In this document: piece by piece, positions 46,960 to 59,520 of the stretch
Layout: each line of letters begins with the position of its first letter
Position numbering within the stretch: position 1 is the first letter of the stretch
From: Epiperipatus broadwayi
Lineage: Eukaryota > Onychophora > Udeonychophora > Euonychophora > Peripatidae
Assembly (NCBI GenBank): GCA_028023455.1
Contig: JAQFVV010006508.1
Coordinates: 331,501 to 395,500 of the forward strand
Direction of reading: 5' to 3'
Length of the DNA stretch: 64,000 nt
Translations under genes and position numbers: made by a program
The notes under the pieces: model-generated
Seen by the model: only the letters and a program-made list of their open reading frames with translations
What the model was told of the DNA's origin: nothing
The model's database searches: none

Positions 46960-48235
46960 AGTCATCACAAAACAATGACCATGGAATAACAATATCAAAC
47001 ATCAAAAACCACTTGGCCGCCCTACAGTCCAATGTCCATCCAGGACTACACAGCATTCCAAAGTTCATACTTATGCACCTTGAGAATTTCACAGCTCCCA
47101 TAGTATTAAAACTAATTAACCATCTTGCAAACAGCAAAAAAAATGATCCCCAAACTTTATCCCATAGTGATGGTCCTCTGTCTTAAGAAAAACTGGGATG
47201 CATCTGCTCTATCTAACATAAGACCAATCTCCATGACCCCAATTCTGTTAAAGGTCATGAAGGTGTGATCAAGGAGAAAATACAAGATGTTATTCTGGAC
47301 AACATATCCCAGTTGCAATTTGCAAAGAAGGGCTCATCCACACTCTCTGCAATCGGGGAGGTAAAAATTCTCTGTGATCATATCAGATCCGAGAATCTAT
47401 ACAAACCCATTGCCGTTCAGCTAGACATCTCTGAAGCATTTGATTCAGTAGATGTCAACATCATGCTCAATTGCCTCTCAGCGCTAGACATTCCTACTCA
47501 AATCATTCAGATATTGGACAATTTACTAAATAACAGATTGGTCCACATTTCCCTGAATGGTTTCTTTACAGATGGTTTTATTCCTTCAATATCCATATCC
47601 CAAGGACCTCCACTTAGAGGTCTCCTATTTATACTCTACTTAAACCCCCTTCTTAAACAGATTGAGGCAGAACTTCCAGGAATCTATAAATCCCAGCTGA
47701 AGAAACACTGTAAAGCATTTGCCTACATGGATGATGTCCTTGTCACCTTACCCTCCCAAAAATATCTAAAACCTCTCATCCAAATAATCAAAAAATTTTC
47801 CAAATCCTCCAAACTTTTCTTCAACCTCAACAAGTCATCGGCCTGGAAAATCAACACCGGCAAGAAGATATCATCACCTTTCTCAGCAGTCCCCCAAAAC
47901 TTTTTGGGGTTTTCCATATACAAGTCACCACAAGCCATGTTAATACAAATACAGAATTCCATCATTGAAGCTGCTACCAACACAGTTAAAAACCTTGCCA
48001 AGGTTTATTTATCACTGCAAGGGAAAATCTCTCTCCTCAATATCAAGGTAATGGCAAAGATTAGCTACTATCTACACATAATTAACATGAAGACTTTCAA
48101 TACAAAAATCAACCGAATCTGTGCACGGCTGTTGTGGAATGGTAAAACAGCGGCCATAGGAATTGAACACATGCAGCGACATAGTAAAAATAATGGTAAG
48201 TCATTGCATGCAATGTTTTCTATATATTACTAAAA
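46960..48235 (+). pseudogene. LINE copy A reverse transcriptase
   Basis: RNA-directed DNA polymerase of a non-LTR element. A broken N-terminal part contains SIPKFILMHLENF near 47050. A long open frame from 47265 to 48233 (322 codons, from a non-ATG codon, so it is an internal piece of ORF2) carries QLQFAKKGSSTLSAIGE, AVQLDISEAFDSV (motif A), SISQGPPLRGLLF (motif B region; usually QGSPLS) and YMDD at 47724-47735 (catalytic box). FNLNKSSAW and NFLGFSIY follow. The catalytic Asp residues are present, but upstream frameshifts make the copy defective. Confidence 0.9.
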
Positions 48236-48940
48236 GTGTCACTCTCTGATCCACATCCTACAAAATAAATTCCCCCAGATTGTAGTGGAACAACCAGTCA
48301 TTCCATCAGACAGACCGCCACCTTCAAAGATAAGCTGGCTAAATCAGATACTTGATTACCTTTTCGCTCACAATGGCCACTCTATCCTAGTATTCAGACA
48401 AAAAATCTCCATTTGGGATGCTCATGGCCTGCTATTTCCCATACAAAACTCTACCATTCCTTACCTCGGTGGTAACAATTAGGTGGTCACAAGGTTTTTC
48501 AAGCATCTCAAGCTGGAGCCAAGGTTCCTGGACTTTCTCGTAAAAATCAACCTGAATTCACTCCAGACAAGCTGGTTCCTGCACTACAGGAGATTCCTCA
48601 AGAATATAGATCCTATGTGTCACAACTTCCATTGAACCTGTGAAACCTTTGATCATATGATAAATGATTGCCCAGCATATGACAAAATCAGAAATTTCAT
48701 TACTTACCACTGCCACATTTCTGTGAACAAAATCTTAAATATTAAATGCTGCATCCTGTCCAGGGATTATGTCACCACAAGACTCTCAACCTCTCTCACT
48801 TATGTCATCTGGATGGCCAGATGTCACAACAAGTTTACCTTTCCTCATCCCAAGCCTGAAGACACATTCATTTCCAAGCTAAAGGAATTTCGCCATAAGG
48901 ACAGAATAATCTCATACAGATTTTTATTTGACAACATGTG
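48236..48940 (+). pseudogene. LINE copy A ORF2 C-terminal region
   Basis: The frames at 48285-48482 and 48657-48941 continue ORF2 after frameshifts. SDRPPPSKISWLNQI near 48307-48350 matches the TDRPPPKGSFFTNI of copy B. CETFDHMINDC near 48640-48670 is the C-terminal Cys/His motif that in copy B reads CGLCYQAEEMLDHIIYQC. ORF2 ends near 48941. Such Cys/His tails are common in LINE ORF2 proteins and probably bind nucleic acid. Confidence 0.75.
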
Positions 48941-49083
48941 AAGCCTTATTAAGCTGGATTCACAACACCGGTAACCACATCAGAACATTTGGTTGCCTGA
49001 CTAACATGGATAACTATAATTTTTGATTTACAATTGTATCATTATTACATATGGTTTTTCAATAAAATTATTTATAAATAAAC

Positions 49084-50301
49084 TACAATAGGCAGAAACG
49101 TCTATATCTTTGTCCTAAATAGCGATATATGCCTAGGATATCAATTTAATTTATAATTGAAAGAAACCAAATTCATATCAATAAATAACTAAGTTTTGAT
49201 TACCTTAACTACTCAACTACTACATATAGTAATGTAAATTTACATTAAAATTGAATACTATTCCCTACCTAAATAAACTAGTTTCTAAATCTTTATGATT
49301 ACACTTATAGAAAGTTTAATAAACTCACTAAATTTCTAATGTCTAAATAAAATAAAACCATTAATCAGCTTCAAATTAAATTTAATAAAATGTTATATAA
49401 TATTAATAATTTATCTATATTCTGATTAATATCAATGTACAACTATTGCCTAAGCTATATACTAAATGAAATATTCTACAAGACACATTAGCAACTCTAT
49501 CAGATAATCTTGAATTTTCAATATCCAATCATATCATTATATCAAATATACAATAGGTTTCTATAAGATATTTATTGAATCATGATCAACTACTCATATA
49601 CATCTATTTTATTTCCCCAGTCAATCAATTATTAAAATGGATTTTATAACAATTAAACTCTGTAAAATAACTATTGACAATTTTCCAAGACAATGATAGA
49701 TATTAAGATATATTAGTTAATAAAATCTATGATATATCTCAAAAATGTTTTGAGATAATTAAGACAAATCATTCTGACTAATAATAGAATAAAATCTATT
49801 AAGATTTTATTAACTGGACAATAGAAGAAAGCTCTTAATAACTAACCATGAAATAATGAAGTTATTTATACATATAATATCAACTTAGATAAAGGAAATA
49901 AGGATTTCAATGTAATGTCAATATAAAATTTATATATATAACTAGACTTAAACAATAATCATATAATAAAATAAATATGTATAAAATCCCATTTCACTTA
50001 CCAATATTGGTTTGGTTTTTAGATTATGATTCAATGATCATAACAAAAATGAAGTTTTTGTTTATATAAAGCTCAATTTATCTTCTTATTGTTATAAATT
50101 GGTTTGAATAGATGTATAAAACGATTAAACAAGCCTATCAATATGAATCAACTCTAAATTTGTTAAGTTGTAACAAGAATTAATAATGACATTAATAAAA
50201 AAACAACAACAAAAAACAAACAAACAAACAATGTATGCAATTAACTAAAATCATAGCCAAGTAAAATGATACAATATCATTAATTTGATAGTCTATTATT
50301 C
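49084..50301. other. AT-rich non-coding stretch
   Basis: Nothing recognised. An A-rich segment with (AAAC)n-like character lies near 50200-50230. Confidence 0.4.
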
Positions 50302-50317
50302 TATAAAAATAATAATG

Positions 50318-50363
<46 letters not shown>

Positions 50364-50366
50364 CAT

Positions 50367-50402
<36 letters not shown>
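50302..50402. repeat. Perfect palindrome centred on (TA)n, plus adjoining TA tract
   Basis: TATAAAAATAATAATGAAC is mirrored by GTTCATTATTATTTTTATA (50302-50379). A second TA run follows to 50402. Confidence 0.95.
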
Positions 50403-50405
<3 letters not shown>

Positions 50406-50818
50406 ACCGATCAAAACATCCACCTAACTATCTAAACTCAAAGTCGGATTCAAATCCAATCTAACAAAGATTTTACTCCAGACAAAACTGAATTCAAATG
50501 CAAGTCATGAGATAAGATCAAATCAATGGATGACATATGACGACGGTACATGACTATGCTCCAAGAAATTAGATCAAATGATGATTATAATTTGAGACCC
50601 CTGATCTGACTCTACAAACATATAATAAAATAACTAAGGATATTTATAAGTCAAATCATATATGTATGTACAGGTTGCCAATACAGACACATGAGCATTA
50701 ATATTGAAATACTTATTGAATAATAAAGAAGGTTAAAAACCAAATGTGTTCATAAAATGTTTAATAATAATAAATATTTTGTTCAACTTTTATGATTAAG
50801 ATTATATTTTTTTTTTTT
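50403..50818. other. Unassigned, slightly less AT-rich sequence
   Basis: The section 50400-50610 is less AT-rich and contains GGATTCAAATCC, but no complete tRNA or SINE head is formed. No coding signal. Confidence 0.35.
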
Positions 50819-50831
50819 TATATATATATAT

Positions 50832-50897
<66 letters not shown>
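50819..50897. repeat. (TA)n microsatellite
   Basis: TA repeat with two small TTA interruptions at the left end. Confidence 0.95.
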
Positions 50898-50899
<2 letters not shown>

Positions 50900-52894
50900 C
50901 CTCTAGTTTTTAAAACGGAATTTATATTTCACAATAATAATGACAGTCATTATCAAATGCCAATAACTATTACACAATATTAAGGGAGGATTATATATGC
51001 CTATGGACTGACATGTAAATAAAGGTAGGTAAAGGTATTTGGCTTTGACAAAAATTATTAATCTAATTTTAAAACAATGTGAGACTCATTTTCACATTCG
51101 TAAATCAATTCACGAAATGCATGATAAATATTTAGGGCATAACTTTAATATTTAACAAAGAATTTATTTAATTACAATGAATATGAGATTGTTTAACGTT
51201 AATAATATTCAATTCATCACGATTTATGAGCATAAGAGTGGGGCTTTATTTGAACTGAGAAATAATGGTGCTGGCAATATTACAAGCATTAAGAATAAAT
51301 ACAAAAATAAAGGCTGGTCGATGATTTGGGAAAATAGAAGGGCTGCTTGTATTTGGCAAGTCTTTTATGCCCTATGAAGGATTTGTAGAACACAGGGATA
51401 GCCAGGCAGGGTCATAGCCACAAATCTTTAATGTTCCAATATAAACAAGCGAGTGAGGAAGTGGTTTCTTCCTAGGTAATTAAAACAATAATATCATCAA
51501 GGACAAGCCTATGAGGCAGGAGATGGCTTGCATCAGCAATGTTCAGAAAATGATGATAATCATCATGTTTAATAAAACCCAATTTATATAAGGAATGCTC
51601 TACATAATGACCTGATCATGTTGAATTAAAGTCAAATGTGCTTCAACTAAGTGTACTTAAATGGAATTATAAAATTATGCTAATTATACCCTAAATATCA
51701 TGCCCTCCCTGAATATTAATATAACGTATAAAATTTAAATTAGAACATATTGATATTAATTTCTTTATTGATTCTTTTGCAAAACATTTAAACCTTATTA
51801 ATATAAATAAATAAATATTGGTGAAGCTCAGGAAAACAGCTGGGAGCATAGTTTGGAAATGGGCTAACAGATATTATCAGTGGTTAGTAAAAATAGCAAC
51901 ATTTAATAAATCCTTCAACTCGATAATTAATAGAACTGTATTAAATTAGTTTTAGTGGGAAAGATTTACTATAAAACATAATAATATATTATTTTCATGA
52001 GGCAAGTTTAACAAAAGGGATTATTATCAAGTTGAAGCCTTATTGGAATATAATAAAAATAAATGATATTAATAATTATTCAATAAATATATAGAATACA
52101 GATAGTGAAACAAACTGCCAATGTAAAAAAGGAAAATTAACAAATATTAAATTTAAAGACTAGAGATAGAGAATTACTTATACAAATAAAGGCATTATAA
52201 AGAGAAGAGCTTTACAGTAGTTAAAATAAAAGGTGGTGTAAAATAAAGTTCGGAAACTGGCCAGAAAGTGCACATTTTGAACTTTTGTGAATTGCATTTG
52301 CATTTATTCTTTCAGGATTTGACAGCATGATTGGTGTGGAAAAAGTTTAGTTTAGTAGCTACATTGAAGATCTTCTGGGGACTTCAGGCCCAGTGGTCAG
52401 ATTCCTGAAGTTAGCACCTCACCATGATGGAGACACTATAAAGCTTCATAATTTAAGATGCACATAGCCTCTAGTAGCATTTCTTTTAAAACAAATATGG
52501 CTTCTTTCTCTCCAAACTTTTCTGGGGTATTTAGACCTGTTCTCTGGTTTCCTGCCTATACCGAATCTCAATGCCTTTAGGCTAAAGCTTCTTATCTTAT
52601 CAAAATTACAAATTTTGTTAATTGATTTTAGATAAATTCCTTTGATCAGGCTTTCAAACTCTGAATGAAAGATCACAATTATTTTCCTTAGTCTTTAAAT
52701 AGAATATACAACAATAATAAAAAACTTGATCAAAAAAAAATAAACTTGTTTTTATTTACTAATATATGTTTTAAATAATTAAACCAATATGAAAATCTAT
52801 TGTATTTAATCCCTTCTATATGAATATCTCCAAAAATTTTAAATTAAAAAAATTAATATTTGAAAACATTTGGTCATAAATTAATGTATACCAG
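50898..52894. other. AT-rich stretch with two unrecognised low-AT patches
   Basis: Patches at about 51170-51520 and 52240-52680 are less AT-rich. The plus-strand frame at 51177-51377 (66 codons) and the minus-strand frame at 52446-52676 (76 codons, rich in Arg, Lys and Ser) show no known domain. They could be parts of an unknown repeat or exons; there is no proof of either. Confidence 0.35.
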
Positions 52895-53038
<144 letters not shown>

Positions 53039-53710
53039 GTTTATTTATTTATTATTAATCAAACAATACATATAAAAAAGAGAAATACTGCAAAGAAGAT
53101 AAACTTGTGCTAGGAATCTTTCTTAAATTAGTAATTACAAACCAAAAACACCAACAAAAATAACAATAACACCAACAAAAAATAACAATAATAATAATAA
53201 AGTGCATTACTATACTATAAATATTAAAACAAATAAACCAAAATAAATAATATAAAAATAAATACAACCAAAGAGATTTACATATACATATTAAACAAAA
53301 AATATATATACACATTAATTAATCAATATATTACACATGAGACAATAACCAAAATTTTAAATATTTTTTTTAAAAATATAAAAAGATAAATTATCAACAT
53401 CAATTGAACAGTCAGTAACAAAAGAATTAAAGAGCCTGAGTCCATTGTAACTAAATTGCCTGCGACGGCTTTGTAAATAAAAATCTGGAACCACCAGTTG
53501 AAATTTGTTATCCAAGTGGGTATTTATAATTGATAATTTACAACACAGTAAAGAACGACGATGATATCTATATATATATATATCAATGATAATTCTAAAC
53601 TTATATAATTTAGAAACAGATAACACACCAGAATTGACATATATATCTCGCACAGAGGTCAATCTAGGTCTACCAAAAATAATATGTATTGTATAATTTT
53701 GCAAAGTCTA
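53039..53710 (-). mobile_element. 3' end of a second type of non-LTR element, minus strand
   Basis: A fragment lying between (TAA)n and (TTA)n arrays. The minus-strand frame at 53357-53704 encodes a C-terminal RT-type tail (see that entry). The following AT-rich 300 bases and trinucleotide array fit a 3' UTR plus tail. It is unrelated to copies A, B and C, whose ORF2 ends in a Cys/His motif. Confidence 0.55.
53357..53704 (-). pseudogene. C-terminal fragment of a CR1/RTE-like ORF2
   Basis: A 115-codon frame. The segment LSVSKLYKFRIIIDIY resembles the region after the RT thumb in CR1-, L2- and RTE-like proteins, where a short peptide of the form L-x-V-x-x-L-x-x-F/Y-R occurs. SRRRQFSYNGLRLFNSF matches the family's closing pattern (R-x-F-S-x-x-G-x-x-L-W-N-S-L-P, here with Phe for Trp). 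The final KKN matches the usual basic end. No catalytic part is present. Weak but consistent along its length; a chance frame is possible. Confidence 0.5.
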
Positions 53711-53845
<135 letters not shown>

Positions 53846-54072
53846 GAAGAAGATTGTGTATGCCCATGTAAGCCTAAGTCATCAAGAACAAAGGTCATAT
53901 TAAAATCTTTGTTTTTCCATATTCTAATCATTTTCATACTTCAAAACTGTGATATATAACTGTGATAGATAAAGACAGCGATGGCAGATTACAGAACAGT
54001 TGTTTTCCAACAAAAAAAGTAAGTAATACTGTCGTTCATAACTAAAAATAAATTCTAACACCATAAACAAGA

Positions 54073-54966
54073 ATGGTGTCACATCAAGAAGACAACAACA
54101 TGAATTGCGACAAAACAAATGGCGATAAAATGGAAACTGTGACTAATGCAAAAACTTACACAAACATAATAAAAATAAACCAGCAGCTACACATCATTGA
54201 AAAAAGCCCAACATTACCACAGGCAGCAAGAGTTAAAAAGGTAAATCAAGCTGACATAAATAATTTAAACCTTATCAACAACAATAATAAGGAATCCTCC
54301 CCAACGATATGGAATCAAGATGAACTGCAAGAAATAAACATTAATTTCAACAGCATCATCCCTAAAGAACTATTTACAACTTTCCAAAAAATTTTTTTCA
54401 ACAAGATCACTGGTGTTAGCAGTCACTGATAGAAATTTAACACTTTATAAATTCCCCAGAGAACTTCTTTACAAAGAACTGACAGCAACAACATAGTGGG
54501 ATACAGTCTCTAGTATTGGAGAACATCCAAACTCATGATACGTTGCAATTCAGTTTTTCGATTAGCACCAGCATGCAAGATATCAAACTTAAATAAAAAC
54601 TTTAGGAAGTTATGCACTAGTAATAGTTCATCAAAGCTTGAAAACTATCATAATGGAATAATTAAAAACACTTATTTCGGATATACTATATAGGATTTTC
54701 AAAAATTAATCCAGTCATTTGGCAAAGCTATTTATGTAAAACAAATCTCCTTATCCTACACCCCCATCATGGTTTCCAGCAACAATTTTCATTTCAAAAT
54801 AAAGCTGAATGACAGTGTAAACCTGGAAGATATCCCCACACAAATAATTGACCAAAATGCAATACTGACCATTCACATAAAAGAATTAAGGCCGAGATGT
54901 TTTGTGTGTGGTGAAACCAGACATGTAGCAACCGATTGCAACACCAAAAGGAACCAGAAAAACTAA
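54073..54966 (+). pseudogene. LINE copy B ORF1 (CCHC protein)
   Basis: ORF1 encodes a nucleic-acid-binding protein that packages LINE RNA. The frame from ATG 54073 to 54429 is Asn/Lys-rich; after frameshifts the frame 54769-54966 carries DSVNLEDIPTQI and the zinc knuckle CFVCGETRHVATDC (CX2CX4HX4C, 54898-54939). The segment before the knuckle aligns with SDIPTVHETDISPVIITF of copy C, so both are the same family. At least two frameshifts lie between the two parts. Confidence 0.82.
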
Positions 54967-55354
54967 CCAAACACTGAAGATCAACCAAGAGAAGCTCACC
55001 AACAGGAATCAAACAATACAAAGCAGATAACAAAACCAATTAAAAACAATAAAGAATTAATAAAAAAACCACAGCTCATCAGCAATTGAATAATAAAGAA
55101 ACTGCACACACTCTGCCAACATCTGTATTCTGGATTTATCAACAAAAACAAACAATAGAATTCAAACCCCCACTGATAAAAAAACAGAATGTCAAAAGCC
55201 TCAAGAGGCTACAATGAAAATAAACAGTGCCCAATCTAACTCAACCTACCAAAAATATTGATGAAAAAGAGATAATAAAAGAACAAATAAATTTACACAG
55301 TAATAGTGATCAAGAATATATATATATATATATATATTGATATATATATTGGTG

Positions 55355-55396
<42 letters not shown>

Positions 55397-55690
55397 CACC
55401 AAACACCCAATATTAAAAATAACACAACAATGGAAATTACGGAAGGTATCATGCCAAATATGCCTCAAATCACCAAAGCTAACACAGAACAAAGGAAGAG
55501 GCCAGACTGCCACCAAAGAAAAACAGAGGGCCCAAAAAATCAAAATAACAGAGTCCAACCTTAGCCTTGCTGATCACAACACTACATCTACAGTAGAAAC
55601 AGATGAAGATCGGGAAATGGAATTATGAGAATGTATGGGAAGAAACACCAGATCAAACCCTAACATTTAAATATCAACCAAATAAATACA
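54967..55690 (+). other. LINE copy B spacer between ORF1 and ORF2
   Basis: Asn/Lys/Thr-rich decayed sequence, probably the C-terminal tail of ORF1 by comparison with copy C. It contains (TA)n tracts at 55317-55338 and 55357-55394; the second lies within a perfect palindrome. Minus-strand frames here are shadows. Confidence 0.6.
55349..55402. repeat. Perfect palindrome centred on (TA)n inside LINE copy B
   Basis: TTGGTGTTATATA is mirrored by TATATAACACCAA around a TA tract. Confidence 0.95.
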
Positions 55691-55696
55691 TATAAT

Positions 55697-56560
55697 AAAA
55701 ATAAAAATTGTGGCAATCAACATCAGGGGTTTGAACTCAACCTCAAAAATTAATAAATCAAAACACTGGATCAAGGATATACAACCACACTTGCTTCGTA
55801 TACTTGAGACAAAAATTTATGCTGGATCATAAACCGACCCAGCCAAGCATTTAAATATGGAAGGTTTCCGTGCATGCTCCAGAGACTCTTCTTCTCACTC
55901 AGCTGGCACTGGACTCATAATGGCTAGAAATTTTCCATTCACAACTTTCAAAAGAATTCACATTGACATGAACTTATTAATTGCAACCTTTAACCAAAAT
56001 AGCATATCAATAAATCTGGTTTTTGTTTATATGCCTTTACAGGATAAAAAAAAATAGATACCATAATTGCAAACATTAATTCCATGTTAGCTACAACTTC
56101 AAAATTTTAGTTTGAAATATCAGGAATTTACACAATGTTGGCTTCATAGAATAAACATACCACTAATAAGTGGTCAAGGTTTTTTTCCAGATGATGCCAT
56201 CTCTTTCCACAATAGTCACTTCTCTTCCCTTATTGATCTGTGCTTTTATTCTCCAATGCTTCACCACTTTATCAAAATAAAACTAACTCTCTCCACTTTT
56301 TCTGATCACTCAGCTCAAATAGTCACAATTGATTGCTCTCAAATTCAAATATCACCCTTTCCGCTGACAAGAACAGTAAGAGTTTTACTCCCAGAAACAA
56401 CCCCTGAATATCAGTTCTCTGTGACTTACATAATGCTAAACAAAATCAAAGATATGACTTTGAGCCCTGTTAAGATATATCCTGCATTTATGGAAATGCT
56501 GTCCTTTATCATCGACCATATAAGAAGAAAACAACCCCCACCATCATGACTTTTATCTCC
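55697..56560 (+). pseudogene. LINE copy B ORF2 endonuclease
   Basis: Apurinic-type endonuclease that nicks target DNA to prime reverse transcription. Visible blocks are AINIRGLNS near 55712 (catalytic Asn), ILETKI near 55800 (catalytic Glu), GTGLIMARNFPF near 55908-55945, then SSLIDLCFYSPML near 56224-56270 and FSDHSAQIV near 56300-56326 (catalytic Asp-His). The central GDFN motif is lost at a small lesion near 56105-56125. Stops and frameshifts are present. Confidence 0.85.
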
Positions 56561-56569
56561 AGCCAATTA

Positions 56570-58360
56570 GTTGCACTAGGGAATAATCATATTTGACCCA
56601 TCACACTGCATACAGCAGTATATATTCAAGCATACACATGCATATAATAAAGCAAGTGATGAACTCAAAACCTATCTGAAGATAATGGAAAGCAATATAT
56701 GCCTAACCAGGCCACACACTTGGACAAGTGATTATATAAGATGGGTGCTGGGGAACCAACCATACATAAAAGTACCAATGGTACTATATAAAAATAATGG
56801 AACATATGCAGGACACAATATGATTATGCCAATTTTTGAATATTTTAAGCAGAAATTACAAGAAAAACAACCATATAAAATACCACATAATCTGTTTGGC
56901 CCACCAGAAGCAAAACACCATTCACAAAAGATCTATTTACAACAAAACTGAATATCATTCAAAACACTTGCCACCAAGGTAGTACTGGTGTCCCATTGTT
57001 TATATTAAAGCACCTAAGTAAATTTACAACAAAATATTTGTGTCAGCTAGCAAAACATCTAGAACAACAAATTTATCCCATGGATGGTGACTATGCAATA
57101 GCCATAGTACCCTATAATAAAAAGAAGGCAATTATCACATCCATTACACACCTCAAACCAAAATCTATGGGGCCTTTGCTGATCAAAATTAGTGAGAAAA
57201 TTATTAAAGATGAAATTGAACCATATATAATGCCACTTATCTCCGAAGCACAATATTCTAGCACAATATGCTAAGAATAACTCTTCAACAATGGAAGCAG
57301 CCTTATTCTTCAAAGAAATTTTAGCCACAGTAAAACAGCGGAAAAAATATTGACCCATTATTGTGCGGCTTGACATAGAAGCTGCTTTTGACTCAGTCAA
57401 TATATATAAACTTCTGGAAATGCTAAAAGACACAGAAATTCCTAGAACACACCTATATATAATTGCAAACCTGCTTCTGAACAGAGAGATCCATATGACT
57501 TTAAATGGAAGAAACTCACCATCTTTCACACCCACCAAATCTATATCCCAAGGATCTCCTTTGATTTCATTATTGTTTTATATTTTACATCAATGCCCTT
57601 ATTAAAAGCATACAAGATGCATTTTGGGATCAATATACCAGACACAACACAGCACACTTTATGCATTGCCTATATGGATGATGTTACCATATTTCTAACA
57701 TCAAAAAAACAAATACCACAACTCCAAAAAATATTACAAGAATAGTCACAGAATTACGAATTAAAGTTTAATCTGGCAAAAACACAGCTTGGTCACTATA
57801 CATTGGTAAACCAAGTACATCAATTTACAAATCAAAACCAAACTCATTCCTTGGGTTCCCATTTTATATGGGAATTACAGGAATGAGATGCCACATCCAA
57901 AATAAAATAAAAGAAAAAGCCACAAAAATTATAAACTCCTTGTACAAGGCATATATTTCACTGTATTCCAAAGTACAGTTAATTAACCAGCTTATCACAA
58001 CTAAAATAACATACTATATACCGGTTATTTCATTCTCGAAGGTGTTTATTTCAAAAAAGTAAAACCATATATAGTAAACTACTTTGGGCCAAAAAATCAG
58101 TAGCAATTTCCACAAATAAACTTAGCCCACCTCTAATAAAGAATGGACTTGGCATGCACAACGTTAACATTTTTCATCTACAAAAGTTAAGGAACTCAAT
58201 AATTACAATCCTTGCCAAATATCCAAAAATTAACCATTTGTTAGAAGTTACTCCAACAGATAGACCACCTCCAAAAGGTTCTTTTTTCACTAACATTACC
58301 AATGCAAAACTACAGACAAGATTCCAGAATAGTATTTGCATAAATATTTATACTGGGAGA
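56570..58360 (+). pseudogene. LINE copy B ORF2 reverse transcriptase
   Basis: RT in several broken frames. Blocks in order are TSDYIRWVLGNQPYI (56724-56770), KPKSMGPLLIKISEKIIKDE near 57155-57215, RLDIEAAFDSVNIY near 57363-57405 (motif A), SISQGSPLISLLF near 57540-57580 (motif B), AYMDD at 57668-57682 (catalytic box intact) and VTPTDRPPPKGSFF near 58249-58290. Motif order and spacing match copies A and C. The minus-strand frame at 57059-57538 is a shadow. Confidence 0.9.
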
Positions 58361-58399
58361 TTTATGGTTTAATGAACAGAGAAACAGATACTAATGTTG

Positions 58400-58640
58400 T
58401 ATAACCTGTGCTAGGAATTAACAAGAGACTACTCAAGGAATATAAAAAATGGGCTCTAGAGCCCAAATACTTTGATTTTATCATTAAAATGAATCTAATT
58501 GCCTTGCCAACAACCCACTTTCTTTATCATAAAAGAATGTATAGTTCTATTGACCCTTTCTGTGGACTCTGCTATCAAGCAGAAGAGATGCTGGACCACA
58601 TTATTTATCAATGTATAGCACTTAACCCAACAATATAGAT
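58400..58640 (+). pseudogene. LINE copy B ORF2 Cys/His tail
   Basis: Frame 58408-58638. Contains CGLCYQAEEMLDHIIYQC (58564-58617), a CX2C-X-HX4C motif found at the end of ORF2 in many LINE clades, following a hydrophobic segment that includes FLYHKRMYSS. Open apart from the ends. Confidence 0.8.
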
Positions 58641-59318
<678 letters not shown>

Positions 59319-59331
59319 CAAGATGGCCACC
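59319..59331 (+). promoter_or_regulatory. YY1-like motif at the LINE 5' end
   Basis: CAAGATGGCCACC is the first non-repeat sequence of copy C. It contains AAGATGGC, the core of the YY1 consensus. In mammalian L1 a YY1 site at the very 5' end directs accurate transcription start. The same role here is inferred from position and sequence only. Copy B has a weaker AAGATTG at the same place. Confidence 0.45.
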
Positions 59332-59520
59332 ATGCCTCACAAGCATGTCGTTTTGGCTCCAAAATAATTTTAAAATTTTCATTGAAATTCTACTATTTGA
59401 GTCTACTTGTGGTTGATACTTTTATCATTATAGTTTATTACACCAGAATAAACAATTAGGTAGGTAAAATCTACTTCCTTTTTTAAAATCTGACAGATTT
59501 AATTTATCTGTTCTATAACT

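Larger units (their letters stand above)
46900..49083 (+). mobile_element. LINE copy A, 5'-truncated
   Basis: Non-LTR retrotransposon fragment with the RT and C-terminal Cys/His region but no ORF1 or endonuclease. It aligns block by block with the RT of copies B and C but is clearly diverged, so it belongs to a different subfamily. It is much less AT-rich than its flanks. The likely 3' end is just after AATAAA at 49061-49066. The truncation point is near 46900, where RT-like translation starts. Confidence 0.85.

Noticed and set aside
50440-50470. GGATTCAAATCC as a tRNA or SINE B box
   Set aside because: The match is partly a palindrome and no A box or family block lies beside it.
52446-52676. 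Minus-strand Arg/Lys-rich frame as a possible small gene
   Set aside because: No domain, no homologous copy in the window and no splice context. Only its composition patch was noted.
57059-57538. Minus-strand 159-codon frame
   Set aside because: It lies opposite the RT of LINE copy B, where sense-strand motifs are clear.
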